A stretch of DNA of 64,000 nucleotides, from positions 52,154,162 through 52,218,161 of the forward strand of contig OY821517.1 in assembly GCA_963682025.1 (NCBI GenBank). The letters are read 5' to 3'. This DNA is from Cordilura impudica. Lineage: Eukaryota; Arthropoda; Insecta; Diptera; Scathophagidae. The position numbers and the translations under genes are program-made. Under the pieces are notes generated by a model. That model was not told where the DNA came from. It was given only the letters and a program-made list of their open reading frames with translations, and did no database searches. Below are positions 38,501 through 50,500 of the stretch, one piece after another; the first letter of the stretch is position 1; each line of letters starts with the position of its first letter.

Positions 38501-41500
38501 GGGCCTAAGTTCGCAGCGCCCATCATGTCACGATAAGGAGCACCAGTAACAGTCACGGCTGGACCAGCCTCATTTTCGAAACATTATGGTTTAATGATGC
38601 CAAACAGTGACACGTTGTGGATGCATTTGTTTTTTGACTAACTTTTGTGGGTTCTCTACAACCCAAATGCGGCAATTTTGGCGATTAACGAATCTATCAA
38701 GGTGAAAATGCGTTTCATCGCTTAGGATGATAATGTTCGAACAATCATCAGCCACAATTGTTGATGTTCAATAATCCATTCAACGAACTCTCTTCTCTGT
38801 GTATTCTTGTGTCAATTGAACATTATAAGCTTGGAGACTTAGATCTTTACTGAGTACACGCTGTAGAGATCTTCTTGAAATTTGCAATTCTTGACCACGA
38901 TGCCGAATTTCACCAACACGCTTACGCACTGCTTCGATATTAACATTTGACCGGCTTAGTTTTGGACCAATTGATCATTGATTGATCCAGTTTGCCTATA
39001 TTTTTCAATTAATCTCTTCACAGTTGACAAAGTTAGATCAGTATTCCGACTATATTTTGTAAGAAATTTTCGAACTATAGCCGCTAAAAGTTCTTTATTT
39101 TTGAAATATTGTTCAACAATGAAAATGCATTGTTCTATTGTGTAGCGCTACTTTCTTAATAAACCTACACAGTCAGCTGTCAAAATGTCTTTTTCTTTTG
39201 TTTGCCAACACTTTACTGATGACAAATTCAAATCTTTTGTGGATTTTGGGATACCCTTTATATGGCGAACGCGTTTTGTCGATATCTTTATCATGTTAGC
39301 AATCTCAATTACTTTAATTTTTCATTCATCCAAACAAATCGATTCTTTTTTACGTGTTTTTCAGTAACTGCCTCATTTGGACGATCTGGACGTTCCGCAT
39401 TAACGGTATATTTTCATATCAGAAAACAATGATTAATCAAAACTCGAATTCATTTTTTATTAAACTTCAAAAGTTAAATCATTTTATTTAACGACGAAAT
39501 TATTCTATATTTGCTAAGCAGATATCGTCTTGCCAGTGCAATACTGTTACAACTAAAAATATATAGTTTCGAGATATTACGGTTTAAAGTTTTATGGTTC
39601 AGTATAATTTGTTCAGTGTAATATAAGAATATGTATTGTAATTTCACTGAAAAGAGTAAATTTTGGGATGTTACAATATTCCTCTGATTCTTTGAGTCTC
39701 TTCTAGCCCAATAAAGCAGTTTTCGGAAAACAGTAACATTTTGAGTTGTTACAGTATTGCACTGGCAACATTATATATAGGCCCTTATTATGAGTTGCAT
39801 TCGATCTTCGATCTTCGCTGTCGAATGTCAAATTCGCAGCACGGTCGAAAATTTCGTTGTGCAACGAATATTCAATCGAACACAACTTTGCTCTCGATGC
39901 TGGATGGCAGTTTGTAAAACTTGTTGAAAATATAAGTTGTAAATTATTTTAATTTCATGCGATTGATCTGCCTTGTGTGCATTGCCGCAGCAGTTCATCT
40001 GTAGTAGACAGCAATGCCATAAATACCTCCTTGCAGTCGAAAATTTGCTATAAATCTGTAAACAAATGGTACCAAAATGTTGGAAGCATCTCTCAAGACG
40101 AAGCATTCATCTTCATCAGACGATCATAGAACCATAATTCAATGTTAATAAATGAATTATTATTTTTATTAAATAAATATTGGCAAGTTGTAATAATGGC
40201 CCTTAGTTTTGTGGAAAATATTTTCAAAAAGCATGAAAAAAAAATAATTTTTCCAACATTTTGCTTCATAAGCACCACAAAAATTTTCTAAACTAATTTT
40301 TTAAAAATTTTTAATTATTGCACAGGTCTCTGGCAATAGTTTGGCTTTTACAGATTGAAAAAATATCAATTAACTAGTCGACGAGTTATAGCAAAAAAAC
40401 CATATCAGCAATATGCTGAAAATCGGCATTTGACTGCAAAGTTCGAAGGTCGATTAAAAAAAAATTCGAACTAACATAAACAAACGCCGCGATACGGGTC
40501 TTCTAATTTAGCCTCTATTTTCACCCCTCACTCTCAGAATCGACCTAACTTTTGCTAACCTGAATTTGTTGCACAGTGTAATCCAACTGAGTGAAATTCA
40601 CAAAAGCGCTATTTTATTGAATGTGCGCCATTATACCAAATGAAAATTCGTTCGATCAGTTAATTCGACTACAATCGAAAATCGAAAGTTGCTCATAATA
40701 GGCATCATAAAGTACCATTAACCCCTTAATGTCTTTATATTTTTTTATCTTCATAGAATTTCCCAAATTACGTTTTTCCTAAAGTGAATAATATATTTTT
40801 AACTTAAAAAAACAAAATTCATCTGTAAACAACTTTTAAAATCTGAAATATATATTTTATATGTAAAGTTTTTCACTAAAACAAATTATTATTAAAACGT
40901 TGTTTACTTCCAATATGACTTCTATTCAGATTTGAATGCTAGGCCCAAATATAACTGTAAGGAATAAGTTGCATTTTCCGAAAGACTCAAATACGAAACA
41001 ATTCTCAAAAAAAAAAAAAAATATAAAACACGATTTGTCTTACCTAAGAGGAGTTATTTTTGTTTTTTTCATAATAATTGTGTGTTACACAACAATTACT
41101 AATATGATTTTAAAATTTCAGACAATTGAGAAATTACCGGATAAAGTAATATTGCAAATATTTTCCTATCTATCGCATCGAGAAATATGTCGTTTGGCAA
41201 GAGTTTGCCGACGTTGGCGTCAAATAGCCTACGATACACGTCTATGGAAAAATGTTTCGCTAAGGCCAGAAGTATCAGGTTTACATGTGGGTTCCTTGGA
41301 ATCTCTATTGGCCTTGATTGCAGTACGGTTCGGACCAACGTTACGTTACATAGAACTGCCCATTGAATTGATTACGCACACGGTGTTGCATGAGTTGTCA
41401 GCCAAATGCCCCAACTTGACCCATATGTTATTGGATTTTTCAACTGGTAAGATATTTCAAAATGAATCTATGTATATACAAACAAGTTAATGATTTCTAT

Positions 41501-44500
41501 TGACTTTCAGCTATGCAACTTCATGATTTCAGTGAAATGCAGGCTTTCCCCACCAAATTGCGCTACATGTGTATTTGTCTATCGGAGGTCATCTTTATGG
41601 AGGGTTTTATGCGCAAAATTTACAATTTCATCAATGGTTTGGAAGTGCTTCATTTAATTGGCACCTACGAGAAGTGCGAGGAGGAAGAGGAAGAAATTTA
41701 TGAAGTTATCAATGTTCATAAATTGAAATCGGCCACTCCCAATTTGCGTGTCATCAATTTGTATGGCATTAATTTTATTGACGATTCTCATATTGATGCG
41801 TTCAGTTCCAATTGTATACAGTTGGAATGTTTGGCTGTTAACTTTTGCAATAAAGTTACCGGCTCCACCTTGAAGACCCTAATACAACGTTCGAAACGTT
41901 TGACTTGTTTGCTGATGAATGGCACCAGTCTAAAGTCGGAATTTGTTATGCAAGCCGATTGGGATAAATGTGCCTTGCAGGAATTGGATATAACGGCTAC
42001 CGATTTATCCACAGAATGTTTGGTGGACATGTTAACGCGTATACCGAATCTGAAATTTCTCTCAGCTGGTCAAATAAATGGTTTCAATGATACCGTTCTT
42101 AAGCAATGGATGGAATCGGGCATGATTAGGTGAATATGGGAAATATATTATAATAATAACTAATAATAACAAATTAATATTTGTATAACTTGCTAACCTT
42201 GTGCGCCTCTGCTGTTTTATATTTTCAAATTAAACGCGAAGTTAAATACTTGCCAAAAACTAAAAGAATATATGATTATCACTAATAAATGATTCCAATA
42301 AATTTATGACAAATTTTATTAAATATTAATTAAAAAAAAAATACAATAAAAATATTAAACCAGTTAAATACAGTTCCTGGAAAAAGTATCCGTACACCTA
42401 AAAATAAAACTGCCATACCACGAAAAAGAGAAGAAAAAGTTAACTTCGTAGTCAGGGTGAAAGTACTACGCTAGTACACTAAATCCTTTAAAGAGTTTCA
42501 CGTTCTCAGGTCATTAGCAAATAGCTTAAGCAAATCAAGTTGGACTAATTTTATCCGTCCGTCCGTTCGTCTGTGTGTCCATGCAAATCTTGTAATCAAA
42601 CTACAGGTCGCAAATATGAATATATTGCGATGAAATTTAGTATATGAGTTTCTATCATCCACAGAATGAACGCTATTAAAATTGGTGAAAATCGGTTCAT
42701 GTTCAAACCTAGTCCCCATACAAATGACCCCTATGAGATCGACTTAAATGGCCATAATATCCAAATTATCATATAGATCTCGGTCAAATTGGGTCTGTGT
42801 ATGTTTATTACATCCATTAATCAGTAGTCCGAAAATAAACCCTATAGGACAATTCTTAGTCATAGCCCCCATATAAAGATGCTTCCCGATCTTCACTTAA
42901 ATCCATCAAAAAAAAATAAAATTATTGCACTGATTTTACTCATTTTAGGTTTGTATGTATATGTTTTTGCAAAAAATAAGTGACTTTACCAAGTATGGTC
43001 TGGATCGGTCTATTTTTTTACCAAGTCCTCATGTAAACATAGCATCCAATATGAACTTTTTCTTATCTGCAGGCAAAAAATTTAATAATTTGTTTTATGC
43101 TTATTTTCTATAGTCAATATTTGGACAAGACCCTTTCTCTAAACGCATGGTACTGGATATCGTATAGTGGGTCCAGACCGACTATAACTTTCTTACTTGT
43201 TATATTTTAAACTGCGAAATTACTTACCAAAGACTAAAAGAATGTATGATTATCGAATTTTATCGGATATTACCGCACACTGAACTAATCATAACATTTG
43301 AATAAAAAAGTGAAATATATACACTTGCTAAGAAAATAAATCGTACGCATAAAATAAAAACTGTATTACTGCGAAAAAAAAAGAAAAAATTACTAAGCTG
43401 AATATTTGATGTGTAAACATCTATACGCGCAGGGGGGTAAATTTCTATTTCGCAATACAATCACAAAAACAACGTAACATGTGAATGTAAGATAAAATCG
43501 GTGAGACTTATGATTGTATTAGTGAAAAAATTATGATATGTAATAAACTGTTCGAAAATGAAAAATAAAAAATGAAAAATTAAAAAAAGGAAAAATAAAA
43601 AATAAAAAATGAAAGATGACAAAAAAGAATTTAAAATCAAAAATGATAAATAAAAAATGAAAAATAAAAAATAAAAAATGGAAAATAAAAAAATGAAAAA
43701 CGAAAAATTAAAAATAAAAAATGAAAAAAAAAAGAAAAAATTACTAAGCTGAATAATTGATGTGTAAACATCTATACGGCAGGGGGGTAAATTTCTATTT
43801 CGCAATACCATCATAAAAACAGCGTAACATGTGAATGTAAGATAAAATCGGTGTGACTTATGATTGTATTAGTGACAAAATTATGATATGTAATAAACTG
43901 TTCGAAAATGAAAAAAAAAAAATGAAAAATGAAAAATTAAAAAAGGAAAAATAAAAAACAAAAAATGAAAGATGACAAAAAAAGAATTAAAAATCAAAAA
44001 TGATAAATAAAAAAATGAAAAATAAAAAATGAAAAATAAAAAATGGAAAATAAAAAAATGAAAAACGAAAAATTAAAAATAAAAAATGAAAAAAAAAGAA
44101 AAAATTACTAAGCTGAATATTTGATGTGTAAACATCTATACGCGCAGGGGGGTAAATTTCTATTTCGCAATACAATCACAAAAACAGCGTAACATGTGAA
44201 TGTAAGATAAAATCGATGTGACTTATGATTGTATTAGTGATAAAATTATGATATGTAATAAACTGTTCGAAAATGAAAAATGAAAAATAAAAAATGAAAA
44301 ATGAAAAATTAAAAAAGGAAAAATAAAAAACAAAAAATGAAAGATGACAAAAAAGAATTAAAAATCAAAAATGATAAATAAAAAATGAAAAATAAAAAAA
44401 TGAAAAACGAAAAATTAAAAATAAAAAATGAAAAATAAAATAATCATTAAAAAATGAAAAATAAAAAATGAATAATTAGAAATAAAAATTAAAAATAAAC

Positions 44501-47500
44501 AAGTAAGAAAATTATAGTCGGTCTAGACCGACTATATGATACCCTATACCATGGTTTAGAGACCCTATCTTTCGGTCCAACTACTTCGATATGGAAAATA
44601 AGCATAAACCAAATTTGAGTGGGATTTTTGTTAATTTTTTTGGCTGCAGATATGAAAAAGTTCATATCGGATGCTATATCTATAAAGGGACTAGGTCCAA
44701 AAATGGACCGATCCTGATCATGTTTGGTAAAGTCTCTTGTATTTTGCAAAAATATGTACAAACAAAATTTGAGAAGAATCAGTGCAATATTTTTGTTTTT
44801 TAATAGATTTAAGTGAAGATCGGGAGGCAGCTCTATATGGGGTCAAAGGGATCATTTTTGGACTACTCATTAGTGGATGTAATGAACGCATACAAACCCA
44901 ATTTGAGTAAGATCTATATGACAATTTGGCTCTTATGGCAATTTATGTCGATTTCATATGGGTAATTTGTATGGGGGCTAGGTCTGAACATGGACCGATT
45001 CTCACCAATTTCAATAGCGTTCATCCCATGGCCGATAAAAGCTTATATACCAAATTTCATCAAAATATATTCATATTTGCGACCTGCAGTTTGATTACAA
45101 GCTTTACATGGACACACAGACGGACGGACGGACGGACGGACGGACGGACGGACGGACATTGTTAAATCAACTCCGAAAGTGATTCTGATTCGATCGGTAT
45201 AATTAAAGATGGGTCTAGGTCAAATATTTTTGGTTGTTACAAACAGCAGCACAAATTCATTATACCCAAACCACATAGTGGTATAGGGTATAAAAATGAG
45301 AAATAAAAAATGGAAAATAAAAAAATGAAAATTAAAAATTAAAAATAAAAAATAAAAAATGAAAAATAAAATAATCAATAAAAAATAAAAAATAGAAAAT
45401 GAATAATTGAAAATAAAAATTAAAAATAAAAAATGGAAAATAAAAAAATTAAAAATTAAAAATTAAAAATTAAAAATTAAAAATAAAAAATAAAAAATGA
45501 AAAATAAAGTAATCAATAAAAAATAAAAATGAAAAATAAAAATGAGAAATGAAAAATAAAAAATAAAAAATGAGATATGAAAAATAAAAAATGAAAAATG
45601 AGAAATGAAAAATAAAAAATAAAAAATGAAAAATGAGAAATGAAAAATAAAAATAAAAAATAAAAAATGACAAATGAAAAATTAAAAATAAAAAATTAAA
45701 TACGAAAAATGGAAAACGAAAAATGAAAAATAAAAAACGAAAAATTAAAAATTTACCGGTTGAAATAATAACAAATACTAGCAGATTACAGCCCTCGAAA
45801 TTCGAGTGCAAATTCTAGGAAATTTTATTTTTTCATTAAATAAAGACCCTAAAGTTATGCTAATCAATTATAGCCAATTCACAAATCAACACAAAAAAAC
45901 AAAAATCATTTTTATTACAAACACATTAACAAATTAATTAAACACACACATATCATTGCATAATTTTATGTATGTGTTAGTAGCAATTTTAAATGCAATT
46001 TACTCAAAATGAAGGAAAAAATTTAAAAATCTGTAAATCTACAAAACGGCTAAAAAGAAATACCTTTCAAATAATATACGTTTGGTCAAAATCGGGATAA
46101 AACGGTAGAACAAAACATCATTCACAAGAAAGCGCCTAGCCTAGTAATATTATAGATTTTTTTATATTAGCAGAGCCCCTGCAGTTGATTGCTATAAGTG
46201 ATACACAGATGACGCTTTCTGTTTGATTTTAAAAAATTACCATAAAAAATCATTAATTACTAGATATTTACACACCGCCCCTGTGATCGGACTCACATGA
46301 TTTTCTTTTTCTAATAATACTGTACACAGCCTGCTACACAGTGTAATTAACCTTTAAATTCTAATACCATTTATAAAAACAAAGATGTTTTTTTTATAGA
46401 AATATTTAATTTCTATCTGAAAAATTAATTACACTGTGCACTTTACTTTTTATGTAGGCCACAATATCTTGTGGTAGGGATCATTTCAATGACGCGTATC
46501 CATTGTAAAGTTTTTACGTGATCTTGCAATATCGAGCTTAAATGAGAGATGTTATAATTTCGATCCATTATGATTTGGCCGGAATTACAGATTATAAAAT
46601 TCAAATAAAATTATAAACTCGAAATATTTTCCGCTGTAGTAGCTTCAATCTGCAGATTTTATGCCGTCGACAAATTCAACAAATTTTATACAGGCAAAAA
46701 CGTAAAAAAATAAAAAACAATCATAAGAAAAAGTATTCTACATTGAAATATTTGTACAAAAAACTAAATTTACATTAAATCTATAATATTAATAGGCTAG
46801 GTGATTTGTTGTTACCGATGTTTTGTTCTACCGTTTTATCCCGATTTGGACCAAACGTATATTATTTGAAAGGTATTTCTTTTTAGCTGTTCACCAGATT
46901 CACAGATTTTTTAATTTTTTCCTTTATTTTGAGTAAATTGCATTTAAAGTTGCTACTAACACATACATAAAATTATACGTATGCTATGTGTGTGTGTTTA
47001 CTAAATTTGTTAATGTGTTTGTTAATGAGTTTGTTATCTCCATTCATAATAATAATAAACCAAAAAAGTGTTGGTTTGTGAATTGGCTAAGTTGAGAAAT
47101 AAAATTGCCTAGAAATTGCACTCGAATTTCGAGCGCTGGAATCTGCTAGTATTTCATAATTGTGTAACTTGCACTTTCGAATTAGCCAACTTTAAAGTGT
47201 CCACTTTACTTATTTTACCTAACTCATCCAAAATTACGCTTTTTAAATCCAACAAATGTTCTAAAGGATTAAGATCGGGCGATTTTAGATTATTATCATG
47301 TTGGAACCAAAACTCTTCTCCAGGGTCCAGTTGTTGTGCACTTTGATCCATAATAGACACAATAAATACGAGTTTACCAACCTCGTTGCCTACCATACAA
47401 CCACAAACCATAATGCCAACTCTAGCGTGTTCTTTTCTTGACAAAAGATTTTCTTTATTTAATGCAGTTCCAATTTTTCACCAAACTAACTTTTTTTCTT

Positions 47501-50500
47501 TAATGTTTTCATCTGAAAATAAAACACGTTCCCAAAATTCTTCTTTACTTACTCATTTGCACAGTTCATACCATTTTTTCTATTGAAATTGGAAATGAAT
47601 GGCTTTCTACGTGCTACACGACCATGACAGTCAGATTTTTGTGAATATTTTGAGAACGGTATTTTCATAGAGGGCTTTACTTAAGGATTCTTTGCTTTTA
47701 TAACTAATTTGGCAAGCAGTAATTCTGGCATCCTGTTTTACTGGTGGCAAAATAGTTCTGTTTTAAGGGGCGACCAGAACAACGTTTTGATAAAAAATGA
47801 ATTGGTGGATTTGTAGTTTTGAACGACGTTTTGCTCTGAGGAGTGACTTCTGCCTATGATTTGAGTTATTTCACGAAAATATTTCTAAGCCTTAGGATAA
47901 TTTTTCTCTCATCAACACCGATTTCATTGATTTTGGGACTCATATATAGTCAAAATATAGTCTCCAAAAGAAATATAATTAAGTCAAGTCAACTTTATAT
48001 AAATAAATTTGTCATCTACTAAAATAAAATCGATGTAACAGACCTGTGCGTCCTTACATAATTCGTTGGTTCCACTAATTGTAAATGTACGAATAATTTT
48101 TGTGGCACATATAGTTCCCCCCATACTGCGTTTTTTGCGTTGTAAACAAAAAATATTTTCCCTTTTTTTTAACAAGTAAAATAATGTGTCAACGGTAAAA
48201 AGTCGGTAATTCAAAATATTTTTTAAATATATAAAATTTTTAACTTCAAGTGTGAGGATACTTTTCCTAGTAAGTGTATCTGTGATTATCACCAACAAAT
48301 TCATTAAAAATTTAAAATATGTGACCTGGTCTATGAAAAGGTGGTTAGTTGTCAAAAAATCATTTTCCACTTTTTTGCCGATTCGGATAGAGTATGAGCT
48401 ATCCGCTCTTTCACATGATGAAAACCAGAACGTCATAAATTGTGCAAAAGTTTACTAAAAATGAAGAGAAAGCAGAGTACAAATACGAAAAAACTGATTT
48501 TAAAGATAAAAGATAAAAAAAATAACATTTCAAACCAAAAACATTATTATTTTGGGAGAAATTTGGTTACCAGTTCCTCTTTCTCTTTATTTCATTTCAT
48601 CTTCTGCCTTAGGCATATGTAGTTCATCATCATCGCCATTCGAACCCACATCATCATCAGACCCGTAATTGGCTTCATCGTTTTCAGGGAAATATTGACA
48701 GTAGACGGCACTAGACTCCCTCATCAGAAATGATTACATTGACGTGATAATAAAAAAGATAACATTCGTAAACTCAACGCCATTAACTACGATAATATTC
48801 CGAGCAGAAACAACACTTGACAAGTTTCTTACCTTTACATAGATCAGGTCATAGATGTTTACTCTAAACAATTAACATCACATTTAAACAATTCAAATGG
48901 TTTGTAAATTAATTAAAAATTTAATTATTTTTTTTAGATCCTTAATATCTTTAGATTTGGACTCTTCTGACAATATTACCGACGATGCTCTCACAAAGTT
49001 CCTAACGCGTCATGGCCAACAATTGGCAGCTTGTTGTCTATCTGGCATGCCTCACATAACCGATCAATTGTGGATGAGTATTTTACCAGTTCTAACTAAT
49101 GCCAAGTAAGTATTTTTTGTGGCTCATGTAAGTGGATGTGTTCTAAAAATATCTGTCTGCTTCCTCGAAGAATAATTGTCATGGGCACAGCTGAAAAGTT
49201 GGGTGTTAATATTCATGTTGATCAGCTGATGGATACAATTGCCAATAGTTGTCTCAATTTGGAACGTTTGGAACTAAGGTTAGTTGAAAATTTAACAAAA
49301 ACTATTTCACCAGTTCATCAAAAATTGACTTTGCAAATATTTATTTCAGATGGGATCCAGACAATTTACGTTTTTCGGATAAAAGTCAAAAAGCCATTGA
49401 TGTGTTGCGTGTTAAATGTTTAAAACTTCGTTGCATGGTATTGAGGTAATTATATTACAAAGTCCAGCTACGGTTCTGCGTTATGTTTGAAAGTGAATTC
49501 ATTTGATATCCTAATGAAACTGTTATTACAAAACATACAGAAAAGGTAGATTTTACGATATCCTACAGCTTGAATTTAGGGAAAGGGTATAAGATTGAAA
49601 AACCATACTAAGCGAGTTTACAAAATAAGCGTAAACCAAATTTGAGTAAAATTATCATTATTTACTACTTGGAGGAGATATATTGATGTTCATAATGGAT
49701 TTATTTTAATTATATAGAGACTAAAATCATAAAAGTCAGTTATGTATACATAGTAAAATATACATTTATTGGTACGGCAGAAAATAGTAAATATGGGGTT
49801 ATAATAGTGAATATATGGAGCTAATCGTCGCTGTTCTACAAAAGTTATGTTTTTCACTTAGACTGATATTGAGCAATCACCTGAAATTTGAGTTTAGGTT
49901 TCCTAAAATCACAAATATTTCAAACAATAATTTTTGCGAAACAATTGCTAAAAAAAAATATTTCTTAAAATAAAAAGTACCATTTCGTCTCTATTTTTTA
50001 ATTGCATTAATTTTTAAAAAAATCTATTAAATATCAATTGTTTATTTTCTTTTTTATCCCTTCTATTAAACAGATCGACTTTGGATCACTTTCTGAATCG
50101 TTTTAGCGATATCCGTTTGTCTGTCCGTCCGTCTGTGTGTCCATGAAAACCTTATCAAACTACAGGTCGCGAATATGAAGATATTTTGATGAAATTTGGT
50201 ATTTAAGCTTTTGTCGACCATAGGACGAACGCTATTGAAACTGATGAAAATCAGACCCATCCTCATACAAATTACCTCTATCAGACCGACTAAAATGATT
50301 GTATGATCCAGATTATATCAAAAAAAATCATGTGAGTCCGATCACAGGGGAGATGTGTAAACATCTACATACTAATTAAAGATTTTTTATGGCACTTTTT
50401 TAAAATCAAACAGAAAGCGTCATCTGTGTATCACTTACAATCAACTGCAGGGGCTCTGCTAATATAAAAATATTTATTATTATTTACTATTTCAACCGGT

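Larger units (their letters stand above)
36778..39259 (-). mobile_element. Decayed mariner-superfamily element, split by a second element
   Basis: Left AAAAGGATGTCCCAAAATTC and the right end read backwards, AAAGGGTATCCCAAAATCCA, are inverted ends beside TA. Without the inserted 1244 bp and one 9-bp duplication the element would be about 1.23 kb, the normal mariner size. The gene runs on the minus strand from about 39180 down to about 36890. The carboxyl part shows DMWFQQD and CDLTPLDFFLWGYLKSKVYA with a 41-residue gap between the two aspartates; a basic end (RQRSRGKFGH) follows in another frame. Several frameshifts and stops make it inactive. It is related to, but clearly diverged from, the copy at 7.6-8.9 kb. 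Confidence 0.8.
43405..46306 (+). mobile_element. Family A element with triplicated left end, hosting B and C insertions
   Basis: Left ends start at 43405, 43757 and 44120, each followed by the same 150 bp of conserved sequence and a short A-rich stretch. The unit (352 and 363 bp) includes the flank phrase AAAAAATTACTAAGCTGAAT, so the duplication took in neighbouring DNA. The A-rich core then continues to 44497 and 45296-45775, is interrupted by a full family B copy, and meets a Helitron at 45779. The right end (GCAGAGCCCCTGCAGTTGAT to ACTCACATGATTTTC) closes at about 46306. Confidence 0.75.

Noticed and set aside
45117..45160. GGAC/GTCC tetranucleotide runs as a CRISPR or regulatory array
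   Set aside because: It is a microsatellite inside family B that varies in length between copies; there are no spacers.
44926..45165. Recurrent 66-82-codon frames in family B copies (YVDFIGVICMGARSEHGPIL) as a small conserved gene
   Set aside because: They occur because the copies are nearly identical at the DNA level; the frame is cut short or changed in the older copies, other frames are equally open, and the GGAC block changes the C-terminus.
47984..48436. 150-codon minus-strand frame in the F-box intron as a gene or piggyBac-like transposase
   Set aside because: I could not match it to any family by motif and it has no start or splice context. Listed only as unassigned sequence.
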